Assembly (NCBI GenBank): GCA_003567575.1
Contig: PWZG01000605.1
Coordinates: 1-7,455, forward strand
DNA length: 7,455 bases
Reading direction: 5' to 3'
Source: PVC group bacterium
Lineage (GTDB): Bacteria > Verrucomicrobiota > Kiritimatiellia > CAIKKV01 > PXCX01
Shown here piece after piece: positions 1 to 4,915 of this stretch. The position numbers were made by a program, and so were the translations under genes. The notes under the pieces were generated by a model that had not been told where the DNA came from, searched no databases, and saw nothing but the letters and a program-made list of their open reading frames with translations. The first letter of the stretch is position 1. Each line of letters opens with the position of its first letter.

Positions 1-437
1 CACTGGCGGCGGCCAAGGCGGCGGCGCTGGCCGACCTGGAGACGGCGCTGGCGACCTATCTGGAAGAAGACTACACCGCCGAGAACTGGACGACGCTGAA
101 CACCGCCAAGACGGATGGCGACAGTGCGATTAATGAAGCGACCGATCTGGCAGGCGTGGCGGCGGCGCTGGACGCGGCGCTGGTGGCGATGGACGCGGTG
201 CCGACGTTTGCCGAGATGCTGATGATCACAGACATCTCGCGGACATCCGAAGGCGAAGTGACGCTAGTGTTCAGGACCACCCCGTATGTTCTCTTAACTC
301 TCGAAACCAGCACGGATCTCAAGAGTTGGACCACCATCACCACGGCGACTCCAGGCACCGAGATGTGGTCCTTCGTCCATGATTCCGCGCCGGCAACCGG
401 TCCAAGGCGGTTTTACCGCGCATTTCTAACTCCGTAA
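1..437 (+). CDS. C-terminal part of a secreted Ala-rich surface protein with FIVAR-like repeat
   Basis: This is the 3' end of a gene that begins before the window. Reading in the frame of base 3 gives 144 residues and a TAA at 435-437. Residues 1-67 are Ala/Leu-rich amphipathic helix; the part around 'EEDYTAENWTTL' and the following 'A...AI.EA.....VAAALDAAL' matches the FIVAR pattern (Yt-x-x-sW-x-x-L ... A), a three-helix repeat found in extracellular polysaccharide-binding or cell-wall proteins. Residues 75-144 form a beta-rich tail with 'LETSTDLKSW' and a terminal 'RRFYRAF', a style common at the C-termini of verrucomicrobial and related secreted proteins. No membrane anchor, LPXTG or PEP-CTERM motif is present. 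The full protein is probably a large cell-surface or secreted carbohydrate-active protein, but the catalytic part, if any, lies outside the window. Coding status is firm; the exact function is unknown. Confidence 0.8.
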   Translation, partial: LAAAKAAALADLETALATYLEEDYTAENWTTLNTAKTDGDSAINEATDLAGVAAALDAALVAMDAVPTFAEMLMITDISRTSEGEVTLVFRTTPYVLLTLETSTDLKSWTTITTATPGTEMWSFVHDSAPATGPRRFYRAFLTP

Positions 438-500
438 GGCAATCAAAAAGACGTAACGCACCCAAGCAAGCAACTGTGGCCACCAATATGAATCGGAACA

Positions 501-538
501 GGATTATTCATATTACGTTAATTGTAGCATAATAATCC
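501..538. repeat. Inverted repeat between the surface-protein gene and the ferredoxin promoter
   Basis: GGATTATT at 501-508 is matched exactly by AATAATCC at 531-538, an 8-bp AT-rich stem around a 22-nt loop. It lies in the 158-nt gap after the surface-protein stop (437) and before the ferredoxin promoter (561). The low GC of the stem and the absence of a T-run after it argue against an efficient intrinsic terminator. It may be a protein-binding dyad or chance in AT-rich DNA. The rest of 438-560 shows nothing recognisable. Confidence 0.35.
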
Positions 539-560
539 TATAAATCGACAACCTGCTGCA

Positions 561-589
561 TTGTCAACGATGATCGGGTTCGTTATGAT
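561..589 (+). promoter_or_regulatory. Near-consensus sigma70-type promoter of the ferredoxin-oxidoreductase unit
   Basis: A -35 box TTGTCA (561-566, 5 of 6 matches to TTGACA) is followed after exactly 17 nt by a -10 box TATGAT (584-589, 5 of 6 matches to TATAAT). Six bases (GGCGGC, 590-595) separate the -10 box from the ferredoxin ATG, which puts the expected +1 on the A of that ATG. The promoter would therefore make a leaderless transcript. No Shine-Dalgarno sequence is seen before this ATG, which agrees. Confidence 0.65.
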
Positions 590-595
590 GGCGGC

Positions 596-808
596 ATGAA
601 CAAAACCATATATACCGTGAGTGGCGGTTGCGTCCTGTGCGGAACGTGCCAAAGTGTGTGTCCGGCTGACGCCGTCGAGCTTGGCACCGACGGCGCGCGA
701 ATTGCCCCGGCCCGTTGCATTGGTTGCGGCAAGTGCATGGACAACTGTCCGGTTGAAGTGATTGAACCCGAGCTGCAATCGCCGAATGAACCGTCCCATG
801 ACGGGTAA
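596..808 (+). CDS. 2[4Fe-4S] bacterial-type ferredoxin
   Basis: A 70-residue small electron carrier. Two classic cluster motifs are visible: C12-x2-C15-x2-C18-x3-C22-P and C41-x2-C44-x2-C47-x3-C51-P, the pattern of clostridial-type 2[4Fe-4S] ferredoxins (usually 55-75 residues). In such folds the last Cys of each motif joins the other cluster. The protein has no signal peptide or membrane segment, so it should act in the cytoplasm. A short acidic tail follows the second motif. No Shine-Dalgarno precedes the ATG; instead a promoter is placed for a transcript starting on this codon. The FAD oxidoreductase gene begins 34 nt downstream on the same strand, so the two are probably co-transcribed and the ferredoxin is a likely redox partner of that enzyme. 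The physiological donor or acceptor cannot be told from sequence. Confidence 0.93.
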   Translation: MNKTIYTVSGGCVLCGTCQSVCPADAVELGTDGARIAPARCIGCGKCMDNCPVEVIEPELQSPNEPSHDG

Positions 809-842
809 CCGGAATTAACCCCAAGAAAGACAGGAGACGACG

Positions 843-2324
843 ATGATTGAATTGGCCTTGGAGAAAAATCAGGTTCGCGAACCGGAACGGTTCTTACCGG
901 TCGACGGCGAATATGACGTGATCGTGGTGGGCGGCGGCGTTGCCGGTTCGGCGGCGGGGATTGCGGCGGCGCGGCAGGGCTGCAAAACGCTGATTATCGA
1001 ACGGGAAAGCGCCATGGGTGGCTTGGCCACGGTCGGTCTTGTCAACATCCCGCTGGATTTTCCGTGCGGAATCGGGCAGGAATGGTTGACCGAGCTGGAA
1101 TCGATGCAGGGGCACTGGCATCGCAACAGCGATCCCGAAAAGCACAAACTGGTGCTGGACCGCATGGCCGTTCGTGCCGGTTGCGATTTGCTGTACCACA
1201 CCATGGTGGTCGATGCCATTGTTCGCGATGGCGCCATTTGCGGTGTGGTGGTTGAAAGCAAGAGCGGGCGTCAGGCGCTTTTGGCCCGTCGGGTGGTTGA
1301 TGCCAGTGGTGACGGCGATGCGGCCGCCTTTTCCGGCGCCGAATTTGCGATCGGTCGTGACGGCGATCCCAATCATTATACGCAAGGTTGTTCGTTGGAG
1401 TTCCGTCTTGGCGGCGTTGATTTCGATGCCTACAAGGCCAGCGACCTCAAACGGACGGATCCCAAGTGGATTCGGTTGATCGCCGAATCGGCGGAAAAAG
1501 GTTGGGCACATATTGCCGAAGTCGAGAACCATCTGAATTGGCTGACGCATTTACCCGGACGTCCCGAGCACTGTGGTCAAGATGAGGTCAGCATCTGCAT
1601 CAGCCACTCGCGTCGCTGCCGGCCACTGGATAACCGGGATTTGACACGCATGTATCTTGAGGGCCGGGAACAGGCCGACGCCATGTGGCGGTTTATCAAA
1701 GCCAACGTTTCCGGCTTCGGAAACTGCTGGCTGATTGATACCGGCGCCCTGCTGGGCGTACGGGATAGCCGCCGGATTCTCGGTGAATACGTGGTTACCG
1801 GATGGGATTTGGCCTGCCGCAAGCATCATGACGATGTAATCACCATCAGCAATCACGGCTACGACATGCATGGTCCGGAAGATGTCGGCAATCTCAAGTG
1901 GATAGAAGCTGAAATTGACGGACGGACACGCTACGTGATCGGCAAGGTGACCGGATTCAGCTCAAGCGCCTTCCCTCCGGGTGGGGCGGATGTACTTTGC
2001 GATTACAAGGGCCGTACCGGCGCCGACATGGACTACGGCGATCCTTTCTACGATATTCCGTATCGGGCACTGCTGCCGGTCAAGGTGGAAAACCTAATTG
2101 TCGCGGGCCGTTGTCTTTCCGCCGATTTTCCGGGCCAGTCGGGCAGCCGCCTGATTCTGGCCTGCACCACGATGGGGCAGGCGGCTGGAACCGCTGTCGC
2201 CCAATCCCTGCAGGCGGATATCCCTCCACGCAAGCTGGATCGCAAAGTGTTGCAGCGTCAACTGATCAAGGACGGCGTCAATCTGGGTCAATCCGCGCGT
2301 CCCATTCCCGGTTTGGATACGTAA
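843..2324 (+). CDS. FAD-dependent oxidoreductase (FAD_oxidored family)
   Basis: A 493-residue flavoprotein, within the family's usual size. The N-terminal Rossmann dinucleotide fold is clear: beta strand 'YDVIVVGGGVAG' with G30-x-G32-x-x-G35 and the ribose-binding acid E53 in 'TLIIERE'. Further family marks are 'VVDASGDGDAA' (151-161), 'GVRDSRRILGEY' (305-316), 'DMHGP' (341-345) and the C-terminal FAD-closing segment 'NLIVAGRCLSA' (417-427) with 'MGQAAGTA' (444-451). There is no signal peptide, so it should be cytoplasmic. Start 843 is supported by AGGAG at 832-836, 6 nt upstream. Members of this family abound in sugar-degrading Bacteroidota and PVC bacteria, mostly with unknown substrates; oxidation of a sugar or related alcohol, or reduction of a C=C bond, is possible. 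The ferredoxin gene just upstream suggests electron exchange with an iron-sulfur carrier. The downstream yceH gene converges with an 8-nt gap. Confidence 0.9.
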   Translation: MIELALEKNQVREPERFLPVDGEYDVIVVGGGVAGSAAGIAAARQGCKTLIIERESAMGGLATVGLVNIPLDFPCGIGQEWLTELESMQGHWHRNSDPEKHKLVLDRMAVRAGCDLLYHTMVVDAIVRDGAICGVVVESKSGRQALLARRVVDASGDGDAAAFSGAEFAIGRDGDPNHYTQGCSLEFRLGGVDFDAYKASDLKRTDPKWIRLIAESAEKGWAHIAEVENHLNWLTHLPGRPEHCGQDEVSICISHSRRCRPLDNRDLTRMYLEGREQADAMWRFIKANVSGFGNCWLIDTGALLGVRDSRRILGEYVVTGWDLACRKHHDDVITISNHGYDMHGPEDVGNLKWIEAEIDGRTRYVIGKVTGFSSSAFPPGGADVLCDYKGRTGADMDYGDPFYDIPYRALLPVKVENLIVAGRCLSADFPGQSGSRLILACTTMGQAAGTAVAQSLQADIPPRKLDRKVLQRQLIKDGVNLGQSARPIPGLDT

Positions 2325-2332
2325 AAACATCG

Positions 2333-3022
2333 CTATTGAAACTGACGTTCAAAATCGGAAAACCGCGCAGTCAACCGGGCCAGTTCATTTTCCAGTGCCG
2401 CGGTTTTGGCTTCCAACGCTGACAGCCTGTCGTTTTCGGCCATAACGGCCTGACGCGCCGGTTCGACCACCACTGCAAACCTGGTGTCGTGTTGTTCAAC
2501 CGGCGCGCCGCACATGAGATGCGCGTAACGGACCTCGCGCCGTCCCGGTTGACTCGGCAAAACGGTGACCAGCGGACCGTCTTCCCGGTCGGCCAGTTCC
2601 TGCACGATTGTTTGAACCGTTGTCAGATCCGGAATTTCAATCATGCGGGCGGTATGGGTACGTAATTCGCCAAGTGTTTGCGGTCCTCTTAAAATCAACT
2701 CGCACAAAATAGCAAGATGGGCATCCGGCATGGGCAAGACATCCGTCAGACTATGCCGATAATGCGGTGTACGGCTGCCGGCCAACGTCACCGACCAGGC
2801 CAGTTGCCGATCACGCAGCCGGTCCAGAGCAAGCACAACGTCCTTTTCGCCCAGATTCATGACGGGATGACGATTCGATTTCTGATTACATGCCGCAGTC
2901 AAGGCCTTGAGGGTCAGAGGATAATAATCCGGTGTCGTCATCGATTTTTCCGCCAAGCAGGCCAGAACGCGTGCATCGGTCGATTCAAGCTTTTTTTCCA
3001 TGGGTTTGGTTTGCGTCGTCAT
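2333..3022 (-). CDS. yceH: YceH family protein (DUF480), winged-helix
   Basis: This 229-residue protein matches Escherichia coli YceH (about 215 residues) along its length. Diagnostic segments are 'LACLAEKSMTTPDYYPL' (20-36), 'ACNQKSNRHPVMNL' (44-57), 'LILRGPQTLGELR' (109-121), 'LADREDGPLV' (143-152) and 'PGRREVRYAHL' (159-169). The fold is known to be two winged-helix domains, so nucleic-acid binding is plausible, but the cellular role is not established. Residues about 193-225 form a heptad-like Glu/Leu/Ala-rich helix, a probable coiled coil for oligomerisation, as at the C-terminus of other members. The start is set by AAGGAGT at 3028-3034 on the minus strand, 5 nt before the ATG. TAG ends the gene 8 nt from the convergent oxidoreductase stop, with no terminator between them. 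It is likely monocistronic. Confidence 0.93.
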   Translation of the reverse strand: MTTQTKPMEKKLESTDARVLACLAEKSMTTPDYYPLTLKALTAACNQKSNRHPVMNLGEKDVVLALDRLRDRQLAWSVTLAGSRTPHYRHSLTDVLPMPDAHLAILCELILRGPQTLGELRTHTARMIEIPDLTTVQTIVQELADREDGPLVTVLPSQPGRREVRYAHLMCGAPVEQHDTRFAVVVEPARQAVMAENDRLSALEAKTAALENELARLTARFSDFERQFQ

Positions 3023-3041
3023 ATCATACTCCTTGGCGGCG

Positions 3042-3047
3042 ATTATA
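3042..3047 (-). promoter_or_regulatory. -10 box of the yceH promoter
   Basis: Reading the minus strand, a perfect TATAAT lies at 3047-3042, and the expected start of transcription falls near 3035, giving a leader of only about 13 nt that begins almost at the Shine-Dalgarno sequence. No good -35 box is found at 16-18 nt spacing; the hexamer at the right place (3065-3070) reads CTAAGG, which is poor. This would fit a promoter that needs an activator, and a tandem dyad repeat sits just upstream. Confidence 0.5.
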
Positions 3048-3074
3048 TTCTATTCATATGCTTTCCTTAGGCCA

Positions 3075-3101
3075 ACAAGTTCTTGAGCACAAGTTCTTGA
3101 G
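3075..3101. repeat. Tandem 13-bp repeat with internal dyad, operator-like
   Basis: ACAAGTTCTTGAG occurs twice, at 3075-3087 and 3089-3101, with a period of 14 bp. Each copy contains the dyad CAAG-TT-CTTG. Relative to the predicted yceH start (about 3035) the pair covers roughly -40 to -66, the usual place for activator sites. It could serve yceH, the divergent gene, or both. The binding protein is unknown; the GTTC spacing (10 nt between cores) does not fit the alphaproteobacterial LexA site. Confidence 0.5.
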
Positions 3102-3114
3102 TGGTTCCATAATA

Positions 3115-3197
3115 ATCACACTTTTGTGGTTGATATGCAAGCGATTAGTGTGTATCGTTTTGCATTGTGCTTCTGCATAAGCACAAGCGCCATGGCG
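3115..3197. other. Cluster of consecutive stem-loops
   Basis: Several inverted repeats abut one another. The first (3115-3134) is imperfect: ATCA/TTGAT flanks CAC-TTTT-GTG. The second (3136-3164) pairs TGCAAGCGAT with ATCGTTTTGCA, a 10-bp stem with one G-U pair, one bulge and an 8-nt loop. The third (3165-3186) is TTGTGCTT, a 6-nt loop, then AAGCACAA, a perfect 8-bp stem starting on the base after the second ends. The palindrome CGCCATGGCG (3188-3197) follows. None has a T-run after it on either strand, so they are not ordinary terminators. They may be part of a structured RNA, an mRNA leader element or a repeat relic. Confidence 0.45.
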
Positions 3198-3356
3198 GCG
3201 TAAGGTGAGAACAACCTTTAATCGCATTAATACCGCTGAATTGTTGTGTTCGTTTAAGTCATATCAATCCAGCCTTCAGTTACGTTGCCGGCGCGTTTGG
3301 AAGCTATGAGCACCGCCGCGACGCAATGGCGGTTATGCCGTTGCGAATAAGGTTGC

Positions 3357-3385
3357 TTGACACGGTTCTTACATTCTGGCATGGT
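3357..3385 (+). promoter_or_regulatory. Probable promoter of the transglutaminase-like gene
   Basis: A perfect TTGACA (3357-3362) is followed after 17 nt by CATGGT (3380-3385), a poor -10 match (3 of 6), but with TG at 3377-3378 giving an extended -10 arrangement. Transcription would start near 3392, leaving a leader of about 80 nt. A small G-U containing hairpin (GGCATGG / CCGTGCC, 3378-3393) overlaps the -10 region. Confidence 0.4.
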
Positions 3386-3461
3386 TCCGTGCCGCGGGTA
3401 TGGGTAGGAAATGCAGAAGTTTTTTTGCCGTCGTGGTGTATCCGTGGCGGCGCACATTATC

Positions 3462-3467
3462 AGGAGG
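3462..3467 (+). promoter_or_regulatory. Ribosome binding site that sets the transglutaminase-like start
   Basis: AGGAGG lies 6 nt before the ATG at 3474. The same frame is open upstream to an ATG at 3411, but that start has no ribosome site and would add 21 residues without family character. The 3474 start is therefore preferred. Confidence 0.85.
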
Positions 3468-3473
3468 GCTTTG

Positions 3474-4331
3474 ATGAAAATAGATCTTGAACGTTATCGT
3501 GGGTTACCGCAGTATGCAAAGGATACGGATCCCCGTCTGCATGCGTATTCGTCATATACGGACCGTTCCATCGAACGGGCACAGTTGCATGATTGTTACA
3601 AGGTGGTTGAAGAGACATGTGACTATCTTTATGGTGAATTTACGCCGACCACAACCGACTACCGTAAAGGAACCCGGCCGTTACTGGAAATGATCGTGGA
3701 CAAAGTATGCGCGGGTTGCGCGGACGACCGGTCGAAGGCCATGGCGCTGGTGCGCTGGCGCCGGGCCAATATCACGCATCTCGGCAAGTGCGGCCTGGGA
3801 ACAGAGGAAGAGATTTTGCTGGGCGGTTACAGCATGTGTCATGATGCTTCCCGTACCCTGATTGCACTCTGTCAAGTCGCCGGGATGGGCGCCCGGATGA
3901 TTATCGGACTGAATGACGAGAATCATAACGGCCATACGTTGACCGAGATTTTCGTGGACGGCGCATGGGCACTGTTCGATCCGTCTCCGGGAATTGCCTG
4001 GCCGTATTACGAATTGCCGGACGGTTCCCTGGCGAACGGCTGGGATATTAAACAGGATCCCACCATTCCAGCACGGTGCCGCGGGGATTTCGAAAGCAAA
4101 TTGGATTCCTCCGTCTTTTTCCGCGATTATCGGGTGGCCAATTATTCGATCGAGGAATCCACGGAAAACATGGCTCGCCGTTTCCTGCGGTTGGTGACCG
4201 CATTCAAGGCGCTTGACAATTACGATTATACCGGACATCTCACGCAGACACCTATCGCCTCCTTCCTCGATTTGGATCAAAGCCTTGAATCCTGGCTGGA
4301 GGATACGCTGAAGAAGACCGCAGACCGATAA
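3474..4331 (+). CDS. Transglutaminase-like (papain-fold) protein
   Basis: A 285-residue protein with the transglutaminase-like core. The presumed catalytic Cys is C122 in 'GGYSMCHDASRTLIAL', followed by 'GMGARMIIG' (137-145) as in the usual G-x-x-A-R segment. The His is H154 in 'GHTLTEIFVDGAWALFDP' (153-170), and the Asp is D169, so the Cys-His-Asp triad is complete. The usual H-x-W is replaced by H-T-L, a small departure. No signal peptide or membrane segment is seen, so it should be cytoplasmic, unlike many family members that are exported or membrane-bound. The region after residue 175 is not recognised. In bacteria the fold usually marks cysteine peptidases or amidases; the substrate here is unknown. 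The stop is one nucleotide from the ATG of a broken hemerythrin/PAS gene, so the two were probably translated in tandem. Confidence 0.8.
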   Translation: MKIDLERYRGLPQYAKDTDPRLHAYSSYTDRSIERAQLHDCYKVVEETCDYLYGEFTPTTTDYRKGTRPLLEMIVDKVCAGCADDRSKAMALVRWRRANITHLGKCGLGTEEEILLGGYSMCHDASRTLIALCQVAGMGARMIIGLNDENHNGHTLTEIFVDGAWALFDPSPGIAWPYYELPDGSLANGWDIKQDPTIPARCRGDFESKLDSSVFFRDYRVANYSIEESTENMARRFLRLVTAFKALDNYDYTGHLTQTPIASFLDLDQSLESWLEDTLKKTADR

Positions 4332-4332
4332 G

Positions 4333-4632
4333 ATGAACAATATCACCAGGCATACCTATCAGGAGGAGAACAAACGAATCGGTGAACTGGCGCAACGCTG
4401 GTCCGACCTGTGCCGCGAGACTGAACCTTCGGACGGCAGCGATCCGGCGCCGGCATTACGCGCGGCCCTCGATGAACTGGCGAAGATCAATCTCCATTAC
4501 ACACGTAAAGAGAATCAACTTTTTCCATATCTCGAAAAACATGGATTCACCGGACCATCGCAGGTTATGTGGGCATTACACGCTATTATTCCGGTCAGAC
4601 GGAACGGGTTTTCCCGCGGAGTCCCGGTGTGA
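4333..4632 (+). pseudogene. N-terminal fragment of a hemerythrin/PAS (DUF438-family) sensor protein
   Basis: The frame opens at an ATG one nucleotide after the transglutaminase-like stop and gives 99 residues. Residues 6-80 match the first half of the hemerythrin-like domain of DUF438 proteins, with 'RHTYQEENKRI' (6-16) and 'HYTRKENQLFPYLEKHG' (55-71) followed by 'TGPSQVMW' (73-80). In intact relatives the chain goes on with a 'HDEIR' helix and a second 'EEN-x-LFP' helix, then a PAS domain. Here, after W80, the frame runs into unrelated residues and stops at 4630-4632, while the end of the PAS domain continues in another frame. The N-terminal DUF438 helical domain (about 100 residues in many members) is also absent. 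No Shine-Dalgarno is evident. It is most likely a decayed gene; a stable short product cannot be excluded. Confidence 0.75.
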
Positions 4633-4883
4633 TTGGACGCAATGTGGAGAATTGTCATCCGCCGAAAAGTCTTGATCAGGTCCGGGCGATCCTGCAGGCG
4701 TTCCGTGACGGCACGAAAAGCCGGGCGGAATTCTGGATTCAGTTTCAGGAACGCTTCCTGTATATCACCTATCATGCGGTCAGGGATGCCGGCGGTCGGT
4801 ATCTCGGCACGCTTGAAGTAACCATGGATGCAACCCATATCCGGGAATTAAAGGGCGAACGCCGTCTTCTTGATTGGACGTGA
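4569..4883 (+). pseudogene. C-terminal PAS fragment of the same hemerythrin/PAS protein
   Basis: Reading from about 4569 (a GTG, not a likely real start) the frame gives 104 residues with the C-terminal half of the PAS domain of DUF438-family proteins: 'RYYSGQTERVFPRSPGVIG' (5-23), 'NCHPPKS' (28-34), 'AEFWIQF' (53-59), 'GTLEVTMDATHIRELKGERR' (80-99) and 'LLDW' at the end. These are strongly conserved in intact relatives. The first PAS strands and the second half of the hemerythrin domain, around 150 residues, are missing between this fragment and the preceding one, and the two frames do not join. The simplest reading is one internal deletion near 4570-4580 whose length is not a multiple of three. 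The end at 4883 is the natural C-terminus. An assembly collapse is an alternative. Confidence 0.75.
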
Positions 4884-4902
4884 AGGGGGGGCAGTTTGCA
4901 GG

Positions 4903-4915
4903 CTGAAGACTTCAG
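4903..4915. repeat. 13-bp palindrome over the GH4 stop codon
   Basis: CTGAAG-A-CTTCAG is a perfect inverted repeat at the convergent junction of the PAS fragment and the GH4 gene, and it includes the GH4 TGA (4912-4914 on the minus strand). As RNA it would form only about 5 bp with a 3-nt loop, and no T-run follows on either strand, so terminator function is doubtful. Confidence 0.3.

Larger units (their letters stand above)
3048..3473. other. 425-nt noncoding stretch between yceH and the transglutaminase-like gene
   Basis: This divergent intergenic region is AT-richer than the flanking genes and holds no convincing gene. From the yceH side it contains a tandem dyad repeat (3075-3101), a run of adjacent stem-loops (3115-3197), about 160 nt in which I see nothing (3198-3356), and a probable promoter for the transglutaminase-like gene (3357-3385). 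A run of seven T (3420-3426) has no stem directly before it. Short open frames here lack ribosome sites and recognisable products. Confidence 0.6.

Noticed and set aside
894..1550. Minus-strand open frame of 218 codons
   Set aside because: It is antisense to the FAD oxidoreductase, whose motifs are clear, and has no family features.
3075..3101. LexA/SOS box of the GTTC-N7-GTTC type
   Set aside because: The two GTTC cores are separated by 10 nt, not 7, and yceH is not a known SOS gene.
3075..3101. CRISPR-like or other array
   Set aside because: There are only two copies with a 1-nt gap, no spacers, and no cas genes in the window.
3378..3426. Intrinsic terminator (hairpin 3378-3393 with T-run 3420-3426)
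   Set aside because: The T-run is 26 nt away from the stem, and the stem overlaps a likely promoter for the downstream gene.
3254..3457. Minus-strand open frame of 67 codons in the intergenic region
   Set aside because: It has no Shine-Dalgarno, no family resemblance and an unlikely composition; probably chance.
3681..4346. Minus-strand open frame of 221 codons
   Set aside because: It is antisense to the transglutaminase-like gene and shows no known protein pattern.
4560..4590. Programmed ribosomal frameshift joining the hemerythrin and PAS parts
   Set aside because: About 150 residues present in relatives are missing at the junction, and no slippery sequence is evident; deletion explains it better.
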